Source: Nemertoderma westbladi (taxonomy: Eukaryota; Xenacoelomorpha; Nemertodermatida; Nemertodermatidae). From it: a DNA stretch of 33,405 bases. A program made the position numbers and the translations under genes. Where the stretch lies: positions 1 through 33,405 of the forward strand of contig JAUCBJ010006072.1 in NCBI GenBank assembly GCA_032718475.1. The letters are read 5' to 3'. Below, piece after piece: positions 9,073 to 18,030 of this stretch (within the stretch, counting starts at the first letter, position 1; every line of letters starts with the position of its first letter). Under the pieces are notes generated by a model. It had not been told where the DNA came from and ran no database searches. It saw nothing but the letters and a program-made list of their open reading frames with translations.

Positions 9073-12000
9073 TTATAAGATGGCACAACATCTACTTGCT
9101 TTCCGAAATGCGATTCCTTCAGCTTGAGCTTCGCCATAGCCAAATATTGCTTCATTCTGAAGATCTATTTGATCGGATAGTTGCATCATACTCTTTTTGT
9201 CAAAACATCCTAGTTCATCAGTTTCTAGATGCATTTTAATGTTTTGAACGAGCTGAGTAACTCTCACATCATTGTCTAAGTTATTATGTTTATTATAGTT
9301 ACCATGGCTTCCATGAGTTGTAAATGAGTTACAAAACTCCATAAAGACGGTACCGGAGAATGGTATAGCCAATTCTCCTTTAGGGGGCCAACCAGCATTA
9401 CTGCAACAGGTCTTCTGACTCTCAAATAATAATGGCATTATTTTCTTTTTTCTTTCAAAAGCCAATTGGCCTTCAGTAACACAATATCTCGATGTTAGAT
9501 ATCCTTTACTAATACAAGGTATGAACACTTTACAATTTGAGATACCTTCATCGATTCGTCCAAACAGCTTATCTCCACCTCCCATCTGCCCAATGTCCAT
9601 CCAACAAGTAATACCTTGTTTCTCCAACTGTTCTTTCAGCTGTTTTACATTTTCTTGAATCTTCCAATTATAACTTAAAAATATCTCCTTGGTACTATCT
9701 CTAGTTTTGATTTTCCTCTCCTGTGGTTCAGATGGTATTGGACGTTCCTGCGGTACCCATTGCCTAAATTTATGAGTACTCACACGGTTATGTCCACATA
9801 ACATAACCTTCTTTTCTAATGATTCTTCCATGTCTAAGAAATGAATACATTCCATTTCAGGGCAGTGTTCTACTTTGTGGAATTCACACTCGGTTTCACA
9901 AGGACATGCAACAGCTGTCATGTATGATATATTTTTAACCCATAGATGCTTGAAATCATTTAGAGTTGACTCTATAAAGTGTCTTACAGCAGCAAAAGCT
10001 TCAGGTTTTGGAGTCTTTCCTTTATTTACAGATATTTCTCCATCATCGCTTATGACACTAACTCGAACTATACTAACCTTGATTCTAGCCAGTCGAATAG
10101 GTGCCATTTCAAGAATACAATCATGTTCATCATCTATATAAAACCGAACTACTCTGTGATATAGTTTTGGTTCAGAGCTGCCTTGATCTTGGGACCATTT
10201 AACAGCCCTCACTGACAATCTATTAAATAAACCATCCGGGAGGAATCCATCAAATATTATGTGGAAAATAATATCACTTTCGGAGTGAGGAATAAAAATC
10301 TTTTTGTTTGGAACTTTCATCCTGGCTGGAATGTAAAATGATCTGTATGGTAAAATACTTTTTTGTTTCGGTGGCAATTTCTCACACATTAGATCAAACT
10401 TTTCCATCAATGCAATTAAAGTTGATTTTTGTGAGATTATGGAGTTCCACATATGATCCAGTAATGGTTCATCTAGAATACCATTATCGTCTAGATTCTC
10501 CCAATATGGTCTCAGTGCTACCCACTCATTGTCGATATCAGCTATCGTTATGATCTTTTTAAACACATCTATCAGCCACTGTGGATTGAGTATTACAGTA
10601 TTTCTCAAACTGTCATCAGTTGCACCCAAACCTCCATAATAAATTATGGTTCCCAAATCATGGTAAAAATTCAGCATTGTCAAGAATGTAGTATCTGATG
10701 TAATTCCAACTTTGTTTGCAATATCACGGACTTTATCAATATTCGCAAAATTTTGATAATGTATTTTCTGTATGGCATTTTCAAATTTTAACCAAAGCAG
10801 GGGCATTAACTCTCCCATGTACTGCTGCTGTTTGGATATATCCTGAATATGTTGTCTAAGTTTGATAACTTCTTGGTCTGATCCATTTTCTATGTGATTC
10901 TCCACTGCATAACACTCATTCACAAGATGCATTGCATATGACTTCCTCGCAATCATTTCTTTAATTAATTTGAACTTCTGTCTTGCCATTTTATTTTGCT
11001 CCTCCGGGCTAGAATGCAAACTAGCTCTATGAGTTCCTACAATGAATATTGGAGGTGTTTCAACATATTTATCCTTACCAATACATTTCCGTTGTTTTCC
11101 AGTCTGCTTTGAAGTGAAAGCATAAATTGATTTCATCCAAAAGTCGATAAAATCAATATTTCGCATCTCATGATGCACAAATTGACTATCTGGATCATCA
11201 TCAGTGCCACAAGGTCCTCTTCGTTGAAGTGTTTGAGCTGGGGCTTCTAGGTCATCCGTTAGATTGAACACTATCACATACACTGCCCTGTATGTTAGGA
11301 AAACCTGGTGTGTTGCATAATACACTGATTGCCCAGCAAAGTCCCAAATACTTAGTGTAATTTTATCACTTTCTTCAGCCATTTCTGTATAAATATCGCT
11401 TTGTTGTTCCTGATCTAACATCTCAATCAGTAACTCTTTCACCCTGTCAGGTATATCAACACGACTGTCATATATATCTTCCTCTTTCACCTGACTTTCG
11501 ACCAATAATCTACTAATTTGTTGTGTAGATACTGGCCCATCATCTATTGCAATTGAAGATTCGCTTTCGCTTGATTGGATGTGTTCTTTTTCATGATTAT
11601 CTCCATACTGTATATCTTGATTTTCATCATTTTGTAAGCTACTTTTTGCATCTTCATTTATACTTGCTGAGGCAGTTTTCGAAACTCTACTTACTTTACT
11701 TAAAAATTCTTGTTTCTTTTTAATAATTTCCTTTGCAACTAAATATGCCAATCTTCTATTATACTCATCCTCTAGATTTGTTGTTTTATTATCTGCCTCC
11801 TTGGTGTTGTTTGATTGCCATGGCTGCCAGTCACTGACATCTATTTCGCAGTTATCATTTACAGTTATTCCATCTGTTGAAATCTCATTTGGATTAAACT
11901 TTTCACCCATTAGAGAATTCTTCAAACTTGTCTTGCCAGCCCTATCCTGTCCGACAAGCATTAGACGTGTTCTAAATATTGGTTTAGTTCCATTATTCAA

Positions 12001-15000
12001 TGCCAGTTTAAAAGCATTGATAGCATCTGGACCCCTTGCTAAGATTTCGGCCGGCAACTCATCTTTTACATTCGATTTGAGTCGCCCTTCTGCAGCTAAT
12101 AATGATTCAGTCATGTTTTTAAACATTTCTTGTATATTTATGTTACTTTTTGCACTTGTTTCCAAGTATTTCATGTTAAACTTTTTTGCCATTTTCATTC
12201 CAGAGTTTGTAGAAATTTTACGGGTATTTTTGAGATCGCATTTATTTGCAATCAGAAATAATTTTACATGCGGATTTATATGTGGTTGTATGTCATCAAA
12301 CCATTTAGTGACACTGTCAAATGTTTCTCCTTGTGTGACATCATACACAATAAATATACCATTAGCACTTCTATAGTAGGATGCTGACAAAGCTCTGTAC
12401 CTCTCAGCCCCAGCAGTATCCCATATCTGAAGTTTGGTAGTACATCCATTTATATCTAAGACTTTAGCCTTTAATTCTATACCAATTGTTGATTTATATT
12501 CATCCACAAATTCGTCAGTAATAAACTGATGCAATAAACTACTCTTTCCACTCTCTGAATTTCCAACAAGAACAAGTTTTAAAATTGTATTGATAACTTC
12601 TACAGGATAAAATACTTCGACAGATTTCCCATCGTCATGATCTCTTGATAACCATCTATTAACCTCGAAAGTAACATTAGTATTCCTATAAATGTCTCGT
12701 ATGTTTACGGCTTGTAAGTACCACGATTTAGCTTTTATGCCGTTGTATTCATTTGTTACTATTACATTAAGTATTTCCTCTCCTAGATCGATTGATTGTA
12801 TGTTGAATGTCTGCTTGCTTCCTTTACTGAATGTCTGTTGTAGTTGAAATCGCCCTGACATTGCCTTGCTTCCCATTATTTCAAACCAAACAGTCGAATC
12901 TGTTCCAGCATTTTGTATACTCCCTGTTTCAACCTGGATTGCATATGGAATTGTATGCTCTGCTGCTTCTAGAATACTTTCAATTTTGTCGGCAATCCCT
13001 TTGACGCCATTTTCCCAGCTGTCGATTAGTTTATCAGTTAACGTCAGTGTTGCTGATTGCCTGCCAAGAAGGAGTTCACCTATCCAATCTGGCTGCTTAT
13101 AGGCATCAATTGGTATCGATTTATCCTGTACAGAGTGCTGAATCATGGCATGCAGAGCAATAACATAATTACCTGTTTGTAAAGCAAATTTTGTAAATAT
13201 TTCACACCAATTTATGAGGGTTGATTTTATTTGATTATTTGCGAGGTTTATTCCTTTTCCATATGATTTATTGTTATTTGGTGTGATCATAACTATTACA
13301 GGTTGGCAGATTTTCCCCACTTTGTGACCCATCCATTTCATCATCCAGTCGCCCATCAATTTATATTCCTCACTTTTTTTATCAATATTAACATCAGATG
13401 CCAGAATTGCTATGGATATTCCATATTTCTCTAGACTTTTTCCTAATTTGTTGACAATTGCAGCATCTTTTGTGCTGCATATTACATTGACACTCTTGTT
13501 CATTTTGTTTAGAGTAACTTCTTTATCTTTGGTTGGATTTGTCCTTCTGATATTTTCAACTATTTGTTTACTATCTGTCGTTTTTTGTAATAATGATAAA
13601 ATGGATGATTTTTTTGGCTCGTCTGCAGTTAAAGATCCAGCAAACTCTGGGAACTGATGTCCTAATTCCACCTCATTGAATTCTTCATTTAAACTCTCAT
13701 TTTGACTTTCAGCTTCATATTCGGCTGTTTTCTCAACACTAAAATCACTAATATTGTCATCGAAGCTTGCCCCTCTAAAATACCTAGGCATTCTTTCAAT
13801 TTGATCTCCAAACTTTTTTCTTTTATTAATTTTAGTTTCATTGTTTAGTTTTCTGAAATCTTCTTTTGAATGATTGTGTCTAGTTTGTAGTCCCACACCA
13901 ATGTTTCTGATTCCTTTACGGTCAGTATCAATGTTTCTATCTATACTGTCGATGCTTACATCACTAACATTATCATCAAAGCTTCCTCGTCTGTAGTATT
14001 GCCTGGCCTTAGCTGCTTCATGGTCATTTGATTCTTTCTTCCTATATGCCTTAATTTCGTCAATAAATGGCTGTCTCTCCTTTCGGATGGTTTCACGTTT
14101 TACCCTTTCTTCGTTTCTGTTTCTTTCTGTTCTTAGGATTTCTGCCTGCCTTTCCCTTTCCTCTATAAATCTATAATCACTGACAGGCGGACGATACGTC
14201 ACTTCTTGTTTACCTTTATTTCTTCTATGAGCTTTAGATCCGTCACCTTCTGTTTCTATTGTGTTTATTTTATCTTTAAATAAACTCTCACTCTGGTTGA
14301 TTTCAATATCTTCATTGTCCATTCCTTCATGTGTCCTTTTATGGTCCATATTGTATTGCTTTGAAATTGATGCTTGAGTGGCAACGTTCTCACTGATTTC
14401 ACTTTTATTTCCCCCAGCCATTCCTTTTCCGTTAGCTTGTTTGATTGGATTTAGTAGCTGAGGGAATGGGTCAGGTGTCTCATCTATCTTTGAATGTCCG
14501 ACCCACTCGCCATTTTCCACTTCCCATTCTATTGGTCCTGATGAAAATGAATATGACGTTTTAGACTGTTGATGTTTTGGTTGTGATGCTGAATCTGCAG
14601 CTGAAGATTCAGTTTGGTATGATCCAACATGGGCCGAATAAGTTTGGTGTGAACCAACATGGGCTGGTTGAGCTTGCTGAGAACCAACATGGGCTGATTG
14701 AGTTTGGTGTGAACCAACATGGGCTGGTTGAGTTTGCTGTGAACCAACATGGGCTGGTTGAGCTTGCTGAGAACCAACATGGGCTGATTGAGTTTGGTGT
14801 GAACCAACATGGGCTGGTTGAGTTTGCTGTGAACCAACATGGGCTGATTGAGTTTGGTGTGAACCAACATGGGCTGGTTGAGTTTGCTGTGAACCAACAT
14901 AGGCTGATTGAGTTTGCTGTGAACCAACATGGGCTGATTGAGTTTGCTGTGAACCAACATGGGCTGATTGAGTTTGCTGGGCATAGGGAGCATTCTCAGA

Positions 15001-15072
15001 AACAATTTCAAAGGACTTTTTTGATTTTTTAGATTTTGTCTTGCCCTTTTTGAGTTGTTCTGTTAATCCCAT
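9073..15072 (-). CDS. PLAT-Rab-Roc-COR-TIR fusion protein with C-terminal CAAX box (Roco family, 1999 aa)
   Basis: One uninterrupted exon, ATG at 15072, TAA at 9073. Domains in order: Lys-rich N-terminus (8-19); twelve decapeptide repeats (32-151); charged disordered region with two RG(A)SFDDN motifs (near 361 and 437); possible divergent TIR-like region (526-690); PLAT/LH2 domain (about 709-822; VETG, NAGTD, NRWL); Rab-type GTPase (about 831-990) with P-loop GNSESGKS at 837-844, DTAGAERY, NKCD at 943-946 and ETSAKS; Roc GTPase (about 1036-1400) with P-loop GQDRAGKTS at 1041-1049, an acidic insert of about 170 residues, DFAGQ at 1244-1248 and VGTH; COR with a Cys/His-rich tail (about 1400-1780); TIR (about 1794-1930); C-terminal CCAIL. 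The Rab domain has Ala889 in place of the catalytic Gln. The TIR keeps a Glu (1867) in the SxxCxxE segment. Inferred role: membrane-tethered GTPase-controlled TIR signalling. No leucine-rich repeats or kinase are visible. Retroposed origin or a missed 5' exon remains possible. Confidence 0.9.
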   Translation of the reverse strand: MGLTEQLKKGKTKSKKSKKSFEIVSENAPYAQQTQSAHVGSQQTQSAHVGSQQTQSAYVGSQQTQPAHVGSHQTQSAHVGSQQTQPAHVGSHQTQSAHVGSQQAQPAHVGSQQTQPAHVGSHQTQSAHVGSQQAQPAHVGSHQTYSAHVGSYQTESSAADSASQPKHQQSKTSYSFSSGPIEWEVENGEWVGHSKIDETPDPFPQLLNPIKQANGKGMAGGNKSEISENVATQASISKQYNMDHKRTHEGMDNEDIEINQSESLFKDKINTIETEGDGSKAHRRNKGKQEVTYRPPVSDYRFIEERERQAEILRTERNRNEERVKRETIRKERQPFIDEIKAYRKKESNDHEAAKARQYYRRGSFDDNVSDVSIDSIDRNIDTDRKGIRNIGVGLQTRHNHSKEDFRKLNNETKINKRKKFGDQIERMPRYFRGASFDDNISDFSVEKTAEYEAESQNESLNEEFNEVELGHQFPEFAGSLTADEPKKSSILSLLQKTTDSKQIVENIRRTNPTKDKEVTLNKMNKSVNVICSTKDAAIVNKLGKSLEKYGISIAILASDVNIDKKSEEYKLMGDWMMKWMGHKVGKICQPVIVMITPNNNKSYGKGINLANNQIKSTLINWCEIFTKFALQTGNYVIALHAMIQHSVQDKSIPIDAYKQPDWIGELLLGRQSATLTLTDKLIDSWENGVKGIADKIESILEAAEHTIPYAIQVETGSIQNAGTDSTVWFEIMGSKAMSGRFQLQQTFSKGSKQTFNIQSIDLGEEILNVIVTNEYNGIKAKSWYLQAVNIRDIYRNTNVTFEVNRWLSRDHDDGKSVEVFYPVEVINTILKLVLVGNSESGKSSLLHQFITDEFVDEYKSTIGIELKAKVLDINGCTTKLQIWDTAGAERYRALSASYYRSANGIFIVYDVTQGETFDSVTKWFDDIQPHINPHVKLFLIANKCDLKNTRKISTNSGMKMAKKFNMKYLETSAKSNINIQEMFKNMTESLLAAEGRLKSNVKDELPAEILARGPDAINAFKLALNNGTKPIFRTRLMLVGQDRAGKTSLKNSLMGEKFNPNEISTDGITVNDNCEIDVSDWQPWQSNNTKEADNKTTNLEDEYNRRLAYLVAKEIIKKKQEFLSKVSRVSKTASASINEDAKSSLQNDENQDIQYGDNHEKEHIQSSESESSIAIDDGPVSTQQISRLLVESQVKEEDIYDSRVDIPDRVKELLIEMLDQEQQSDIYTEMAEESDKITLSIWDFAGQSVYYATHQVFLTYRAVYVIVFNLTDDLEAPAQTLQRRGPCGTDDDPDSQFVHHEMRNIDFIDFWMKSIYAFTSKQTGKQRKCIGKDKYVETPPIFIVGTHRASLHSSPEEQNKMARQKFKLIKEMIARKSYAMHLVNECYAVENHIENGSDQEVIKLRQHIQDISKQQQYMGELMPLLWLKFENAIQKIHYQNFANIDKVRDIANKVGITSDTTFLTMLNFYHDLGTIIYYGGLGATDDSLRNTVILNPQWLIDVFKKIITIADIDNEWVALRPYWENLDDNGILDEPLLDHMWNSIISQKSTLIALMEKFDLMCEKLPPKQKSILPYRSFYIPARMKVPNKKIFIPHSESDIIFHIIFDGFLPDGLFNRLSVRAVKWSQDQGSSEPKLYHRVVRFYIDDEHDCILEMAPIRLARIKVSIVRVSVISDDGEISVNKGKTPKPEAFAAVRHFIESTLNDFKHLWVKNISYMTAVACPCETECEFHKVEHCPEMECIHFLDMEESLEKKVMLCGHNRVSTHKFRQWVPQERPIPSEPQERKIKTRDSTKEIFLSYNWKIQENVKQLKEQLEKQGITCWMDIGQMGGGDKLFGRIDEGISNCKVFIPCISKGYLTSRYCVTEGQLAFERKKKIMPLLFESQKTCCSNAGWPPKGELAIPFSGTVFMEFCNSFTTHGSHGNYNKHNNLDNDVRVTQLVQNIKMHLETDELGCFDKKSMMQLSDQIDLQNEAIFGYGEAQAEGIAFRKASRCCAIL
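14620..14979 (-). repeat. 30-bp coding tandem repeat (12 copies) in the Roco gene
   Basis: It encodes twelve tandem decapeptides of the type QQTQSAHVGS (residues 32-151), with variation mainly at the first position (Q or H), the third (T or A) and the fifth (S or P). A decayed thirteenth unit follows (YQTESSAADS). Because 30 is a multiple of three and the unit has no stop in several frames, other frames and the opposite strand are also open here. Those are shadows. Confidence 0.95.
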
Positions 15073-17320
15073 TGATTAATTCTTTATTATTCTGCCTTTT
15101 ATTCTAGGCAAATTAAGTTTATATTAAGTTTAAAAACTTTAAATAAAATTTCACTCAGTTCAGTATTCTTGTTTAATTAAAATTATAAAAATTATTGTAA
15201 GTTTTATAAATTAATGTATCTTAATTATTTTCCAATAAGATGATGTTATGAAAGTAATTAATTGTTGGCTCAATAATGTTTTATATTATGTGTTGGAATT
15301 TGGCATAGCAACAATATAAATGTATTATCCCGAACCAACTATATATTAGCAATGCTGTTGAATCAATGAATATTTCCAACACTTGATATTTAAAAAATCT
15401 CTATTTAAGAATTCATTGAATATTTCTGAAGGTATGCGATTGCTTGTGGATGATATATAGTTTGGAAATGTACCAAATAACCTCAATTACACCCTTTTTT
15501 ATTAATAAAGTCATGGCAAGTTTGTTCATTCGGTCAATTATATACCAATTGATATGACTCTAGAAGCCCGGTATCTATTATTCCTGTCAACCAATATTTA
15601 CCATTCTCAAACATAGTTTAGGTGTCATTGCATGCATATACAGAATAGACTCATTTGTGGGGACTCAAACATGTAGCTGTGTCCTGCAGCTGAAAGCTAC
15701 ATTGACTGACATTGTGGTAGTAGAACATGTGTGTACTGGGGTCGTATTCTTATTTTTCACTAGCCCCTTCTAGTCACACTAGATATCACTAAATTTAAGC
15801 TAGATTTAGTGCGAAGTTTGTGCTATTTAGTCAGACTACCTATGGCTTAGTGAGATGAGATCTAACGATGCGGCGCCAGACCTGACTAAAGTTAATTTTA
15901 ATGAAACCGAACTGAGACACTTTTAATTAGGAAGGCTCGAGGCTATTTGATTAATAAGTGTACGTGGTAATGGTGAAAAATTACGAGACTTGAAAAATAT
16001 CGAGTGTAAAAATATCGAAAGTAAAAATATCGAGAGTAAAAATATCGCGAGTATGGCGAAATCTTGCTGAAATAAATATATATAATAATACTAATAATTA
16101 CGTACGGTAACGGGCCTAACTTCCTAATTCATATCATCAGCAATCAGTTCCAGATCAAGCTATTCCAGTACACAGGCAAACAGGCCTATTACTGTAGCTA
16201 ACCCGCTATTAGATATATGTGACAGGTACGGTTCCCGGTAGGTTTCCCTACATAGTTTGATTATACAGTACAGCAGTACACAACAAATGATACGCCTACC
16301 TGATAAGAAATTAATATTTAATTTCGCGACAATTTTATTCAATAATTTAGGAAATTTTCTTATAGAAAAGCAACGCGTGGCTAATTTTATCTAAAAGTTT
16401 GTACCCGGTGTTATTTTTTAGTGCTCTTTCTATTTTCGAATGTGTTCGATTGTGTTCGGCAGTTTTTGGATTGTGTTCGGGTGTGTTCTTGTGTGTTCGC
16501 TTGTGTTCTGTAAAAAGAACTATCCTTCAACCAGATAGATATTTAAATTACAAATATGCTGGATCCTGGAGAGAGTAATCCCATATGACTAAATGACATT
16601 TCCTATGTCAGGCTAAGGTACTCTAACATCACTCATGATGGTATGATATAAAATTTGTGTATGAATTATGGACATTATAGACAAACAGGCAAACCAAATA
16701 CAATTATATATTATAAATACAACCATATACAATTTCAAATTTACCGCACTTTTTGCCCTATTATAGTCTCTATTAGCAGTTTTGGTGGAGGACTTAAAAG
16801 TTGTATATTTCGATATATGTAAATAGTGTTAAACGGTAAAAAACAGTAATGGTCAGTAAAAGTAATTGGTTTGTTAGACTCACAATAGTTAACTGATTTT
16901 AAAGTAATACGTAACACTTATAATTTACTATATTAAATATTAGCAGCGATTTCTAGGTGTCTATAATCCGTCTAAATCTGATACTTTGCGAATAAGTACT
17001 AGAACTAAAGCTGTGTCTTTCTGTCTAGCCCTATCCATATGCATTTCTTCAGACTAGAGGGCGATATATGTGAAAGTGAATCTTCTCGCATGTCATTGTT
17101 TATAATCCGTTCAAGCTGAAACTTGCAGAAGATATCTGCTGCCGTTGGTTCTGAGGCTGCATATTTGGTTGGCCTAAAGGGGTGGATAAAGACAGGGGAA
17201 GCCTTAGACCAAGTAATTTAACGAGTTATCAACTGTATGGAACTCGTTGATCGAGGTGTTGTGTTGTAGGGCCGGCGGGTGGTCCATCCTAGTGGATGTG
17301 GCCCGTGTTGGAGTGTTTGG
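15073..17320. other. Non-coding region upstream of the Roco gene
   Basis: No credible gene. It includes a 16-bp tandem (AAAATATCGA core, about four copies, 15992-16052) and a TGTGTTCG-rich stretch (about 16432-16510). It also holds a small hairpin, CACTAAAT/ATTTAGTG, near 15787-15810. The Roco promoter should lie at its left end, but I cannot point to a TATA box or initiator with confidence. Confidence 0.6.
16985..17130 (-). repeat. Copy of a dispersed repeat also present near 32.0 kb
   Basis: Read on the minus strand from 17130, it contains AAGTTTCAGCTTGAACGG, then ATTCACTTTCA, then TCGCCCTCTAG. The same three blocks in the same order and similar spacing occur on the plus strand at about 32022-32095. 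This is one copy of an interspersed family of unknown class. Confidence 0.7.
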
Positions 17321-17694
17321 GATAGTACTGTACTCGAATCTGGACCGAACTGGTCCGAACTGAACCGAACTGGATCGAAAGAGTTGCGAACTGGACCGAA
17401 CTGGACCGCCAAATGGAAGATAATCTAAAAATAACCATACCGGTAGGTAGGCTGGTAAAAGCAGTACATAGTTGTTTTATGTGAAGTAAGAAATCTTAAT
17501 TTAGCGACATCTTATAAGCAACTAAATTTACAATGTATGAAAAGACCAAATGAAATACAATATTAATTTTCACCTGTCTGCATGGATGGTTGTTTTTAGA
17601 TTATCTTTCTTTTGGCGGTCCAGTTCGGTCCAGTTCGCCACACTTTCGATCCTGTTCGGTTCAGTTCGGTCCAGATTCGAGTACAGTACTATAC
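17321..17694. repeat. Long inverted repeat (fold-back element), about 110-bp arms
   Basis: The left arm (17321-17437) and right arm (17586-17694) are reverse complements with few mismatches, around a loop of about 150 bases. Both arms are built from a 10-bp ACCGAACTGG-type repeat, and the left arm has one extra unit. The mirrored short frames in the two arms begin at TTG and carry no domain. I see no transposase. It could be a MITE or an inverted duplication. Confidence 0.8.
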
Positions 17695-18030
17695 GAGTGT
17701 TTGTATGTTGACAACTTTTTTTTTTTTTCGTAAAACTTTTGTTTACACTGGGTACGCGGAGTCTCGAAGTTGGCTGATCGCCTTTTTTCGGCTATGCCTT
17801 AACTGACCCTGTCCATAAAAGCTGACGTCCCCAGTATCGTTAAGAATGCCGTGCCGTGGATACTAAAACTAATATTATTTAAGGGTATAACAATTAATTA
17901 GTAACATTTGACATTCATATAATTTACTGTGAAATAAGGGTGATACTGGTAACACCAAAGATGGTAATCTAATATTTGTTATATAATTGTATAATAATCT
18001 ATCCATTTATATTATTTCCGATCTATATTA

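Noticed and set aside
14529-15032. Open frames on both strands over the decapeptide array
   Set aside because: They are shadows of the 30-bp coding repeat inside the Roco gene, whose frame continues for 1850 more codons with real domains.
15040-15072. N-myristoylation of the Roco protein (it begins MGLTEQ)
   Set aside because: The position normally needing Ser, Thr or another small residue is Gln, which fits the consensus poorly. The Lys-rich stretch alone is not enough.
17218-17806. Two small proteins both beginning with a VQFGPVR-type sequence
   Set aside because: They come from the two arms of one inverted repeat, start at TTG and contain only the translated decamer repeat.
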